From NCBI GenBank assembly GCA_000149265.1, contig CH003098.1, positions 153,279-217,278 of the forward strand: a stretch of DNA of 64,000 bases, read 5' to 3'. This DNA comes from Ciona savignyi (taxonomy: Eukaryota > Chordata > Ascidiacea > Phlebobranchia > Cionidae). Below are positions 46,401 to 57,900 of the stretch, piece by piece (positions within the stretch are counted from its first letter, which is position 1; each line of letters starts with the position of its first letter). Both the position numbers and the translations under genes were made by a program. The notes beneath the pieces were generated by a model. It did no database searches. It saw only the letters and a list, made by a program, of their open reading frames with translations, and was not told the origin of the DNA.

Positions 46401-49400
46401 ACCACAATCAATTAATATTACCTCATTCAAACAATCTGGTAGTGATGGCTAAACAATTGCACTATGTTGAATACAACAAAAACATAAGCTACAGCATTAT
46501 AAGCCTATATCTTTAATTGTCCTCCCCCTTACCCAGGTTATCCCAGCTATTCAGAGCAGATGCTTAGCTGTGCGCGTGGCTGCTCCAAGTGTTGATGACA
46601 TCACAAAAATCCTGACAACTGTCACAAAAAAGGAAGGACTCTCACTATCACCGGAACTAGCTAAAAGGTTAAAGCACAGAAATTTTCTTAGATAATTTTA
46701 GTTTGTAAAGTTAAATTATTAGTAAATATGCATAATTTTCATTAAAATAACTTAAATTATTTAAATGTGCCAATTTTATTTTGATTCAATGGATTTTCCC
46801 AAAAGTTTTAGAATAAAATTAATTGATTTTCTTATCTAGTACTTTTCTTCCAATCATAATTCTTCCAGCTTATAAAAATTCGTAGCTGAATGATAAATAA
46901 TTTGGTTTGTTGTAAGAAGTTTGGCTCGAATCGAGTCGAATGTAAATTTATTTAAACTTAATGAAATGACACAAATGACTTCTACACTTTTGGTTTATAA
47001 CCTTCTGGCAACAGACAATATCCGCTTAATGCAGCCTTTATCCGCCTAAAGAGCCAACCTACTAGCCTGCGACTGGTTTCGAATTCACCACCTTTAGCTT
47101 AGAGTCCGACATACTGTAAATCTGCTGCTAAACATCGACACATTATTATTTAAAAAATAATACAGTCCACCAACAACTTTAACCTACTAATCTCCAGAAT
47201 TGCAATGAAATCTAAACGAAACCTGCGTCGAGCACTGCTGATGTGTGAAACGTGTCGGGTGCAACAAAGTTCACTCAGTGCTGACCAACCGATCATGGAA
47301 CCAGATTGGGAGGTGAATTTAGTTCATTAGAAACGGGTATACACCGGTCCAAAGTCACAATCACAATCGACTAGATCAGGGGTTCTTAAACTAGGGGGCG
47401 CGCCCTCCTTGGGGGGCGTGAAAGCTTCTCAAGGGGGGCGCGAGCATGACAATGACATATTTATGTGAAAGTGGATTTTCGGCACTTGTGAGTATAAAGA
47501 CAAAATGACGTAACAAACTGGAATGCGAAGCAGATCTTCGTTGTCTTCAACAACGCCTCGAATAAAACGACTAGTTTCTCAAAACAGTTACATCCTTCAC
47601 ACTTAGCAGGGTGATGGCAAATAAATTATTGTTTTATATTTCGTAAAATTGATTTTTAAGTAGGTGAGACGTGAGCATGAATCACAAATCTCAAGGGGGG
47701 CGCGACTGAAAAAGTTTAAGAACCACTGGACTAGATAGTATCCAGTTTCAATCAGTTTACTTATTTGCTAAAAGCTAACACACCAACCCACCAAGGTCAA
47801 ATATGCAAATAAGCCATAAAGCCACAAAACAAGCTGTAATGTCAATACGGCTGTCAATCTTAACTCTTTTCCGTCCCAACTCGCGATATATATATTACAC
47901 TTCCTTCACTGTTCTTTTTTATACTTTTCACTGTTTTAATTCTACAAAACTTCAATGCGTTTTGGTTCATTTTTTTATAATATAGTTAGAATAAAGGGAA
48001 ATTTTAATTAGGAATAGTAAACAAACTACTAAAGATAAAAATACAGTTCAAATTTTTCTGAGTACAAAAACTATTAGACAGTCTACATTCCAATTTTCAT
48101 ATCATTTGGGCATACCAATAATTGGTGAGTATTTCGTTTGTCAGTACACCTCAAATTTTTCAAAGTCGAGCAGAATTTTCTTTACATATAAAGTGGTGTT
48201 CACTAAAATTTACATAATATATTTTTTATTGGAGGTAGATTCTAGGTATGTGGCTTGTTTAAAAGGGGGGTAAATTATCTTTTCAATCATACTAAATATT
48301 AAATCATAGCATAAACTTTTGAAAAACTGTGCTAATTTGAAAATGACTAAAAATTGTAAAAAACACTGCGGGACAGCATGTTTGAATTAATGCATTTAGC
48401 CGGGAGTGAAAGAGTTAATTTTTGTAGTTTTTCAATGGCTTGTTGCAAACACTGTATGTACAGTTCGGAATTGTTTCTTGGTGCTTTATAAACTTTTTGG
48501 TTCTGAGAGCAACACACATATATCGCTAAGTTTTTGTTTGCTGAACTAAAATTCTTACTGTAGCTTCAACTACTTGCGTTTGCTTGTCAGGAAATTGATT
48601 ATTTCAGCTTGTTAACCTTTTATCGCTGCAGTTGTATCTGCGGGAAACGGCCAACATGATTGTATCGGAACAGAGTCCTCGCCGCTTGCTTGACATACGA
48701 CATCGAATTTATGAGTTGCTGACCAAGTGTATTCCGACTGACGCTATTATGAGGGTTAGTTGGGTTTGTTGTAGGGCTTTTTTATCGTTGAGGGGCTTTT
48801 ATTGTCTTTAACAACCAGTGGCTTTTTAATTGCTGTTTATCTGGTCCCCAACCACCGTTACGCGGAACAGTACTGGTCTGCAAATCAGTTGGTATCGGGC
48901 CAAACAAATAGCATATTTTACTTCTGTTTTTTCCGTTTTATATTTTTTCCGTAGTTTTTTCTTACTGTTTTGCAATTCAAAGCGGTAAAAAGGTTTTAGA
49001 CCACTGGTTTCAATGACTAAGATGATATTCATTATTTTTCACTGTGGTAGGAAAATGCAGGTGATTTATCACATGATTCGACGTCCAGTTAACATGTACC
49101 CATCATGCCCCTAGATATAACAGTGTGTTGTACAGTTTGAAACACAGTGTCCACTAAATTCCCATGAAACCCACTGATTAAGCAAGCAAGTAGTTTTAAA
49201 ACATTTTTGCAGATGGTAAACATACTAACTGAATGAGTCAATCAACTTAAACAAATATATTGAAAGCAAAATGTTCTTAAAAGGTGGGCTTTTTTAGGTT
49301 ACCCTCTCACTCTTATCAAATCTAGCATATTATGACACCACAGGGTTTATACAAAGAGTTGGTTCATAATTGTGACGGAGCCTTGAAAACTGAACTCAGC

Positions 49401-49535
49401 CAACTAGCTGCTGATTATGAACACAAAAGCCACCTTGGACAGAAACAAATATATCATCTGGAAGCTTTCGTGGCCAAGTTCATGATGATTTACAAGCAGT
49501 TTATTGAGGAAGGTTTGGATGAGATGATGTTTTGA
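43491..49535 (+). CDS. RFC3: RFC3, replication factor C subunit 3, 8 exons (one apparent frameshift)
   Basis: A subunit of the RFC clamp loader, which opens PCNA and loads it on primed DNA; it also serves in the checkpoint and Ctf18 loaders. Exons: 43491-43630, 44708-44882, 45609-45684, 46159-46278, 46537-46667, 47198-47312, 48632-48754, 49344-49535 (stop TGA). Leaving out one extra G in the run at 43587-43589, the exons give exactly 356 residues, the human length. Landmarks: [19 protein letters not shown], the P-loop GPSGAGKKTRIM across junction 1, [33 protein letters not shown] (the DEAD-box-like region), [20 protein letters not shown] (sensor 1 and SRC motif), and [18 protein letters not shown] at the end. 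As sequenced, exon 1 hits TGA after about 32 codons. Since every other exon and splice site is sound, a sequence error or a variant allele is likely. Confidence 0.95.
44124..44639. mobile_element. 516-bp MITE with perfect 8-bp target duplication in RFC3 intron 1
   Basis: The ends CCAGTATGGAAAGTACG and, inverted, CCCGTATGGAAAGTACG are flanked by TGCTTTAT on both sides (44116-44123 and 44640-44647). Near each end a gtgcacactcgagat-like motif recurs. Open stretches inside have no recognisable product. An 8-bp duplication fits the hAT superfamily. Confidence 0.82.
47377..47728 (+). mobile_element. 352-bp hAT deletion derivative with transposase C-terminal remnant
   Basis: The inverted ends CAGGGGTTCTTAAACT and CAGTGGTTCTTAAACT are flanked by a perfect 8-bp duplication GACTAGAT (47369-47376 and 47729-47736). 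Inside, about 47445-47565 on the plus strand reads [17 protein letters not shown], one stop, then [12 protein letters not shown]. This matches the hAT dimerisation region (CE-SGFS-L--IKTK-RN-L) of ZBED/SCAND3-like transposases. The element therefore keeps both ends and the last piece of its gene. It is in RFC3 intron 6. Confidence 0.9.
47860..48418 (-). mobile_element. piggyBac-like element, copy C, internally deleted
   Basis: TTAA lies at 47860-47863 and 48415-48418, with the same inverted ends as copies A and B but in reverse orientation. About 530 internal bases are missing: the gcgatatat end joins directly to acacttccttcactgttctt. Length 559. It is in RFC3 intron 6, only about 130 bases from the hAT element. 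Confidence 0.83.
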
Positions 49536-49768
49536 TGTTTGGTGGAAGGATATCAATGGTTCAAGAATTTGGTTTTCCTTTTGTGTTTCAATACTGATTG
49601 TGGGAAATAGCTCTCTATGTCAAACATTCAAACGCAATCACTCTTTATTGTTAAGGAAAAAACGCCATTTATAGAAATTGCAACTGCCCCACAAAGTAAC
49701 AGTAAATAACAGTAAAATCCTAATGGAGGTCGTTCTATTTGTGTCAACTCATGGTTGTCTTTTATACC

Positions 49769-49774
49769 AATAAA
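49769..49774 (+). terminator. Candidate polyA signal of RFC3
   Basis: AATAAA 234 bases after the RFC3 stop codon, in taccaataaaaagctc. A plausible end for the transcript. Confidence 0.55.
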
Positions 49775-49779
49775 AAGCT

Positions 49780-50020
49780 CACATCTTATGATTGGCTAAA
49801 ACGTTCATTGTTCTTTTAAAAATACACTCGTAAAATTTAAATAAAATTATGTGACGTCTAGTATCGTGACGTCAACCCGATGATGACGACGTTTCTTCAG
49901 GTGGTTGTGGCAACGGGTCGTTGCGTCGTGAACCTGTAGGTTGACGTAATTATTTTATTTTCACAAACTTGATAATGACATATAAAATGTGTACATCACA
50001 ATAATACTGTCTACCGATAA
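49780..50020. other. Gene-free interval after RFC3
   Basis: Sequence rich in gacgtc/tgacgt words (for example gtgacgtctagtatcgtgac at 49851). No open reading frame or RNA gene recognised. Confidence 0.35.
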
Positions 50021-50300
50021 GCTTGATGGTTTGGTGCGTCGACTTTCAACCGAAGGTTTGTAGGTTTGAAACTGTCGCTAGCTATTTGGTTTTGTCATCG
50101 GGCAAGGCACTTTACAGACGTTGCCTGAACCCAGTGGAATAATGTGTTCTAAATTAAAGGAAAGTCTCATTCATAAACAACACACTGCAATAGCTCCGGT
50201 AACGGGACAGTGGGCGCAAGTTAATCTGATGATTGGTGATTAGCCAAGTTAATGACCCATGCGGTTTTCCATTTACGGAGATCAACATAAATCTTATTAT
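50020..50300 (+). repeat. Composite SINE (family A)
   Basis: Head (gtttggtgcgtcgac, then gtaggtttgaaactgtcgct), body (acgttgcctgaacccagtgg) and tail (cactgcaatagctccggtaa, then ggagatcaacat) are all present. The following 50300-50940 holds a second diverged tRNA-like head (gtatgtaaaccagcggttac) and nothing else recognised. Confidence 0.72.
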
Positions 50301-50940
50301 TTTACGTCACTCACCCGGTACGCCTGGCAAGACATCTTGTGGATTCCTTCTAGCTGCCAGGGGATTTCCCCATTGATGAGATGGTCCCGGATTAGAGGGT
50401 GCCAAGGGAAGGGGATCGCTTAGCAATCTAGATGACCTGTTTGTGTGTATGGGGTATTATTTCCATGAAAGTTGACCTCGTTGGCGTAATTAAAGCCTTC
50501 TGGTGTACATAAGCATGTAGGCAGGTCGGTTGGTTCATACGGAACGTTAAACCGTAACTTGAAAGATTGTGGTATGTAAACCAGCGGTTACCAAGTCGAT
50601 CTTAGGGCAAGACACTTATCAGGCGATGTTTAAACCAAATGGTTTGATAGGTAAAGTAAAGGCTGCTGTAATGAAAAACTTAAATGCCGTTCTTGTATTA
50701 ATCTACAACGTCGTCTTAAACGACAAACACGATTGCAAAATGCACATATTATTCAAAATATTAGTTGATTAAAAAATAAAATTAAACCGTAAGTAGAGGC
50801 CCGAGCAAATAGCTTAGTGATATGAATAATTGTGATATTAATGTTTATCTCCGTAATATTGGATCGTTATCTAACAAACAATGTGCCATGCACAAGGGTA
50901 CAAACGACCAGCCAGTGGAAGGTCTTGATTCATAACCTTA

Positions 50941-52194
50941 AAGGGGAACTGAAGTCAATTTTAAGAATATCTTAATAAATGGAAAAAAATACGCTGATTT
51001 CAAAAATCAAATCAGTTTTTTTCCAATATTATTTTGTTAAAGAGTTATGAGCAAATATGCATTTCATTTTATGTTAGGGGATTTCCCGTATTACGTCATT
51101 GACGTTGTTGAGATTTCGTGCCTATATGAATTGTATACAATCATGTGCCAGTTTAGAGGTGAATTAGTAACAGAAGCGCCTGCAGGAGCGTTGTATTTTC
51201 ACAGGTGGATTGGAATTTCGTGTGCTGCAATACAAATTTGTACATCCCGGAGCAAAACAATATGCTCCAATCACTCTTCCTTCCTTCTCAGTGGCTTAAC
51301 TTTAGGCATTTTACAATATCTAATAAATAGAACTAAATTGGAAAAGTGGTATATTCTTATTAACTTATTTGGGTAGTTAAGTAGAGATCTATTATATATA
51401 TTCTTCACTTACTTATCTGAGTGCTTGCTATGTACTTATTGTCGGACTACACATCGGCTACTGTGGATTAACTGGTTTATGCAATAAGTGGTATTCTCAA
51501 CCAGTAGGCTAATGCTCAGTCAATAACAGCAGCCATTAAATGCACCACATACACAACAGCAAAACATTATACAAACAGCCAAGGTAAACCATGAAAGAAA
51601 TAGGCTTTTCCCACCGCATAGTCTAGCCTTTGATTGATGGCTGGTTTATTTCTATAAATTGCTGGCAGTTACAGTTTAATGCATTCTGTTCTAGTTTTCT
51701 TGTTCTCTCTTCACTTTTATAATTTATGATATAAATTGCTAAGACTTATTATTCTAAATTCATTTAAATACGAGACCTGTATACCTCAGCATTCAGCTTA
51801 GGTCCAGGACCGTGCAGGCCTTAATGACCGCGCTTAAAGTAAGCTGTCACCATGTACATTGGTTCAGTAAGGCTATATGACAAGTGTTATGCTAAGTCTC
51901 CATAAAAAACGAAAATACAACGCTCCTGCAGGCGCTTCTGTTACTAATTCACCTCTAAACTGGCTCATGATTGTATACAATTCATAGGGCACATGATTGT
52001 ATACAATTCAAGGCACGAAATCTCAACAACGTCAATGACGTAATACGGGAAATCCCCTAACATAAAATGAAATGCATATTTGCTCATAACTCTTTAACAA
52101 AAAAATATTGGAAGAAACTGATTTGATTTTTGAAATCAGCGTATTTTTTCCATTTATTAAGATATTCTTAAAAATCGACTATCCAGTTCCCCTT
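50941..52194. mobile_element. 1.25-kb foldback element with ~260-bp inverted ends
   Basis: Positions 50941-51200 (starting aaggggaactgaagtcaatt) are repeated inverted at about 51907-52194 with few differences. The right arm has an extra tandem copy of a 27-base piece (catgattgtatacaattca appears twice near 51966-52013). A TA lies outside each end, a possible 2-bp target duplication. The 700-base middle has no recognised gene. The right end is only about 65 bases past the polyA signal of the gene at 52275. Confidence 0.85.
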
Positions 52195-52258
52195 TATTAG
52201 GTAACGTACTGAAAATGCAAAAGCCGTTGTCTAACGGACAATCGTTCTATCTTATCTT

Positions 52259-52264
52259 TTTTAT
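52259..52264 (-). terminator. Candidate polyA signal of the gene at 52275-53890
   Basis: AATAAA on the minus strand begins about 11 bases after the stop codon. The 3' UTR would be very short. Confidence 0.55.
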
Positions 52265-52274
52265 TGAGCCAAGT

Positions 52275-53890
52275 TTAGGCCCCATTATGGGCTCGTTCCT
52301 TTAACCGATTTTGTATAGAAATGGCATATGTTCGAACTAGCCGTTCCGCAAGACGACCGTAAGATCGATTATACCTTTTCCATCTTCCCTCTCTGAGTCC
52401 ATCTAGCGTCGACCGTTCCACAAAGCCGACGCAACCATTCGACATGAGTGGAAATTTTTGCGCGTTGAATCCAATCGGCATTCTTCGATCGTGAGTGAAT
52501 TTACGGTTGTTAGTGTCCATGTACTTGTGTCCTGGTATGTGCTCTCCTGTCATGGGTTTTAGTCAACGTTTAAAGAATGTCGATCAGGTTTTTTTATACA
52601 TTCGAGAGAGCTGTTTCATCGCAAACTTAAAATTGTTGATTTTAAAACCTTTTATCCAATCCACCACCTGCGATCAGCAAAATTATGCTAGAGATCTTAA
52701 TCCTATATATCCTATAAACATTTGATATTCTATTCTCGTGGACTACACTTGAAAAATGAACTTTAAACGCCTGTATTGCGTGAGAGTAATTTTATAAAAC
52801 CTGAAAACTAAAGCTATCCTGTTCTCTCTGCCTCACCTATCGTCACACTGACGCTGACGGATTGAGCGTAGAAAACTTCAAAAATAACGAAGAGTTTTTT
52901 AGCGCCATCTAACGCCGGCAATCGTTTATCCAAAACCAGTTTTCCAAGCTCCATACTGAGCGAGACGTCATAGCATTCACAGCCAGTTACTTTGATCTTG
53001 ATCGCCTTTTTCACTCCGTCCCGCATTCCCGAAACGCGATACACGAATCTTAAATGACGTAGTCATCATTAGTTATGCCATTTAGTTTAAACTCCTAAAG
53101 CAAAAGCGTTACTTCGGGTTAAACTGATAATCGTTCACTTTTTCGGGCCTTTGGTGAAATGGCGATTTATCCACGTGGGGCGCTGTAACATTAGCAAGGG
53201 AACCAATTATCGAGTAAGATGACTTCCCGGAACCTCCAATACGAGTCTGCGACGTCATAATTAGATAATTCAAATTTAAAAAATGTATGACGTCACCCGC
53301 CTACTGACCGCTCGCTTGCTTTTTTTAACGACGACCCCAAACGGCACAAAATGATAAGCTTCGTCCAGAAAAGGTACGGTGACTGGTTCGTTTCCCAGTA
53401 ACTGGTATCCTACGAAGTTTCTGAACAATAAATATTTTATCTGACCGTTAGGTGACACGCAAGAGTCAAGCGAATCAAATTTGGTCAAAAAAGTTTCCTG
53501 TACGGTCGTGTGGCCGAATGCTTTACGCGACAGATACATATAACAATTTACAATTCTACATCAAAACCGTGTTGGTGACGAGTCCATTAATGGTTCTAAA
53601 CCTAGCCCGGTATACAACATTTTTTTTGAGTCTGGTATTGTTCAAAAGACCTTTACTATAGATATACATGCCATTATGCCAACACACAATCAGTCTGTTA
53701 AAAACGAAAGTCAATTGTTATTTTTATTTTAAAAGTCTTTTGGGGGTTATCTTGATCAGGAAATCCTTTGTTTACGCAGCACTTGACTTTAACCACAACT
53801 AAATTACCTGCACAGTTCCCATGCCAGCCCGGGGTCACACGAGGTCAATTTGTCGAATATCTGCGGTAACATAGGTTCGTCCAAAGTCAT
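52275..53890 (-). CDS. Unrecognised 274-residue protein, five exons
   Basis: Exons on the minus strand: 53890-53808, 53420-53297, 53246-53113, 53048-52837, 52546-52275 (stop TAA). All have GT-AG sites and phases agree, giving 274 residues. The end of exon 2 is the least certain point (a GT at 53308 is the alternative). It starts MTLDEPMLPQIFDKL. There is no signal peptide or membrane segment. Exon 4 has alternating hydrophobic stretches (KAIKIKVTGCECYDVSLSME, then FVIFEVFYAQSVSVSVTI) that look like a beta sandwich. Exon 5 is basic and helical (REGRWKRYNRSYGRLAERLV). I do not recognise the family; a DNA- or protein-binding fold is possible but not shown. It lies 1.0 kb downstream of SSUH2 on the same strand. 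A SINE sits in intron 1 (53501-53612). Confidence 0.65.
53501..53612 (+). repeat. tRNA-like SINE, family B
   Basis: It has tacggtcgtgtggccgaatg, acgcgacagatacata and the B-box-like atggttctaaacctagcccg, in the same order as the copies at 27354 and 33318. It lies in intron 1 of the unrecognised gene and creates a false minus-strand start codon upstream of exon 2. Confidence 0.65.
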
Positions 53891-54906
53891 TTTTATCACA
53901 GTTATACGAGCTTTCGGCAAAATGTAACATAATCACGGCATAACTAAACCGACTTTTTCTTTACTATAGCATCCAATGCAAAAATTCCAGTCTACCCTGT
54001 AGCTTGTTACGTCACAGAGTACTTTGATTGCATTAAAACGTAATTTTTATGTCAAAACGTAACAATACCGTTGTTTGACGTATGTTTATTGAAGCGCAAT
54101 GTTTGGAACAAGAAATAATATTTTTGTAGAAGCAGTAAAAGTTGAAACGTTTTTAGAAGACAGTGCAAAACAACTTGGGCCGCTTACACAATCTGAGTTA
54201 AAAGTAAAAATATAAGAAGCGACCTGGCTGTATAGAACAATAATAAGCAGAAAAAGCATTTTACATTAAGATTAAGTTGAGCTTGGAAGGCAGAAGAGTT
54301 AACTTATTTTTGCCTGAGCAGTTTTCGTAAATATTCACTTTGTCTTAATTTGATTTTTCAAGCGAATACATTTTTTCATGTAATACGTGAATAAAATATA
54401 ATGATTTTAGACAATTTAGGTTAAAAAGTATTGACATCGCTGTAAATTCATAGCATAAATCGTTTAGCTAGAATTATACGAATGTAAAAATCACCGAGCA
54501 CATAGTAACATTAAAGCCAATACTTGTTTAATTGTGTTACTTTGATGGAGAGTTTGTGATTCTTAGTTAGAGTGCGCGCTTTCCAGTTTCTCTGGAGTTT
54601 GTTTGTATGGCGGTCATTACAGCTCCATAGGAGTGTCGGTACAGTACAGTCCACAATGTTGGTACAAGTGTAACGCTGTAAGAGTCATGTATTTCAAACT
54701 GCCACGTATCACTCCTGAATCATGGCATGAATTAGCACTTTGCTCTTAAGTTACCGCAAATGTCATCTTAAACTTCTGGTTTTCCATCTCAATTTGACCA
54801 ATGTTTCTTTTAAAGCTGAAACCAGCAGCTGTAATCTATTTTTACAAGTAAGTCACAGCCAAACTGTTCACTTCAGTGTGTCCGACAGTCCAGTTAACGC
54901 TGTTGG
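53891..54906. other. Interval between SSUH2 and the unrecognised gene
   Basis: AT-rich, with no exon or RNA gene that I can support. It must hold the 3' UTR of SSUH2 and the promoter of the gene starting at 53890 on the minus strand. Confidence 0.4.
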
Positions 54907-57900
54907 TCACATGATTGCACATCCACAGAATGTATTGGGATAGTCGGGGCAGTAGACTTGAACATCTTTTTCCATTCCAACAACCCAGTAAACGTAGCCA
55001 CCTTTTCCTCTGTAGCTATACGTTACCTTGTGGATAGGTACAAGGCGAACGATATGCGTCTGCAAGTTAATTTTCACGTAAACCGTATGTAAAAAAGGTA
55101 TATACACAAATCTATATAATATGAAAATCTATAGTAAAAGCCGTCAATAGATTGTAAATATTGAAGCACTGGCACCTTAAAGTATGACATAACCAGGGCG
55201 CCTCATTCACCACACCAATATATGTACTGTATGTTCTCCGAGTGTTTTTTTGTTATTAAAAGCACTGAAATCAAACAATTTCCCAGGTCTATGTAAACTA
55301 CCGTATATGCACCTAATAAAGAGGTCTTGCTTATAGTACACCATCGCATCCCTTCCTATATCAACGTAATTGAATTGTTGGCCTGACCTGATGTTTTATC
55401 CTTTGCTGTCGATTACTGTGAGCCATGTTCGGTGGTCTATGGCTGTTCAACAGTTCCCGCGACACGATCTGCATATCCTTGTTTAGACAAATGTCCTTGG
55501 TGAGTGGAGTAAGTGCTTCGTTGGTGTCTTGGAAGACGATCAGGCCTCCGCATCGTTTAAATAAGCTTGATGGGAGGTTGTGCGTGTTTGTCACCCTTTG
55601 GTCGCATAGGGTGTCACTGTTAAGTTACAAAGTTTAGATATCGTGGACGTTCACACTAACATTTTTTGATAAACACGCATTCGTGCGCTAAGTATTTTGA
55701 CTTCGGCTAGGCCTATTATTATTGCCATTCCAAGTATATTTTCCCTCAATTAACAAATATTGGACGAGGCACTCAACAGGTATCGCTTAAATCCATTAGA
55801 TTAATGAGTTAAAGATAAGACTAAAGTATCGCCAATGTCTACACAGAACATGACATTTACTTCAGTGAAAAGACCGAGGGCATGCGCGGACGAATATTAC
55901 TATTTCACACTACCACCTTCCCACACCTCACGAAGAAAGACATATCATGCATCCTATTCCTAACAACAATTGCAGTACTCACCGTTTAACGTGTACCGCA
56001 AGGTATTTGACAACTTCCCCACACCCATTACAATGGCAACAACTGCACCGACCACAACCGTGACATGTACTGCATCTGTATATATTACGTGTTACAAACT
56101 TGTATAAAATTGGGTGATGTCCACTCAGTAGTTCAGGTTTGCGTCAATAATTATGCTATCATTAAACATTTCTAGTATTTAATTTTTTTTTTTCGATCTT
56201 TTAATAGAATAATGAATAATAACGCGGTGAGGCAGAAAAAACGGCTACTATACAGTAGTTAAACACGTCTGTTAATACACACGGTATTAGATCGTCTTCT
56301 TAATCTTATGACGTAACCTTAACTTCATCTGCGTTATAAAAATGCTGTTACAACTTACACTTCAGTCCCAGATCCGCCGCAATGATGACAAGTTTCGTTT
56401 CTTGATATTCTGCGCGGTTGGTGGTTATTGTGGTCCAGATGCTGCAAGTACAGCGGGTTAGGTCAGCCAATACAATCGGGTTCTATGTACGGTGATGTTA
56501 TTATTGTAATAACGTTTCTTGCCACTATTTTGTGTTCAAAATGGAATAGGATACTCGTGTCTTTGCCCGTTAATGGAAAAACACACGGAGTGTTCTCACA
56601 CGAGTAATCATCACCACCGACGGGCCACCGGAGCTATTGCACTGTTTTGTGTGATTGATTTCCTTCAATTTGGTAGAACCTAATAATCCACTGTGCTAAG
56701 GCAACGAGGTGTCACATCTAAACCTTCCACCGGTACCCTTTATGAAATACAAAAAAAAACATCTTTCACCTCAAATAGAACGTCATGTGATGCGGTATGA
56801 CCAATGCCACGGCAATAATTGCAAGTTATTTTCCCGGAACCTGAGCAATTCTGGCAAGTTGTCGTTCTGTACCCATTGCAACTGTAAGTAAAACGTTGCG
56901 CTTAAAAGGTTGAAAACATGCTTATGGTAAGTATACAAGCTACATGGGTGGGTATGTGGTGGTAGTTACAACCCGGAGAATAATGTATCACTAAACCTCT
57001 ATTTGAACTTCAATATAGTGGAAGGTAAGAAAAACAGAGCGCCACCTTCTAATTGAACTTCACCTCTAATAGGCTGCCACTTTCACTAGTGATTTTTTTT
57101 GTTTTTACCATTCAGTTTGTTTCGTTTGTTGTTTTTTCTTGTTAACTGCGGTAGAGGTTTTTTTATTAATCAATTTATTTTCCCAAAATTATGACTAGCT
57201 AGCTAAAAATAGAGCGCCAACACTCTCTGATTAAACTCCACCTCAAAAAGAACGCCACTACAGGAGAAGGGTTAAAAAATAAAGGTTTTACGGTAGCTAG
57301 AGTATATATGCCAACCACTAATAACCGTATATAAATTCTTACTTGCTGCAATTCTGTTTTTGTGACGTTTGTGGTATTCGTTTTTTTGCGGAGTTTGATG
57401 ACGTCATATTGACCTTTATTTTCCACAAATCCGGAGTATCTTGTTTTCCTTTGCTGCCGTCCACTACTCCACCTGTTGTGAATAGTACAACGTTTTAAGT
57501 CTAGTCGTGCCCGGTTAAACCCCAGATGTAACAACTAAATTTTTATACATATATATGTCAGTGTCAGGCTAATAAAAAGGGGGGCAGTATATAACTTAAT
57601 AAAACGGACAGAAAACGGAAAAGGCCATAGTTGTAACCAAAGATATGATTCCATTTTGGTATTGTGGTTTAGCTATAACTTAACCAACGCGTTATGTTAT
57701 GCTGCCAATATACATAACGTTACATTCAGGAATGAATTTACTGGCATTTGGTAATGTGACCATTTGACTTGCCTTTATAAGGTTCCTCTTCATGCACTAG
57801 CTCTCTTGTTTCTATTTCGGATTGCAAGCGGTACTGCAAGAAAAAAACAAGTTTTTAAGAAGGCGTTGTTTACGAAATAATACTGTATAAGGAAGATGGG

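Noticed and set aside
53113-53246. A GGSGKSS motif in the unrecognised gene as a P-loop
   Set aside because: The residue five before GKS is Arg, not Gly, and no Walker B or NTPase fold context follows, so a nucleotide-binding claim is not supported.
53276-53539. ATG at 53539 as start of the unrecognised gene
   Set aside because: Its first codons (MYLSRKAFGHTT) come from a SINE. A separate exon at 53808-53890 has an ATG, a good donor and the right phase.
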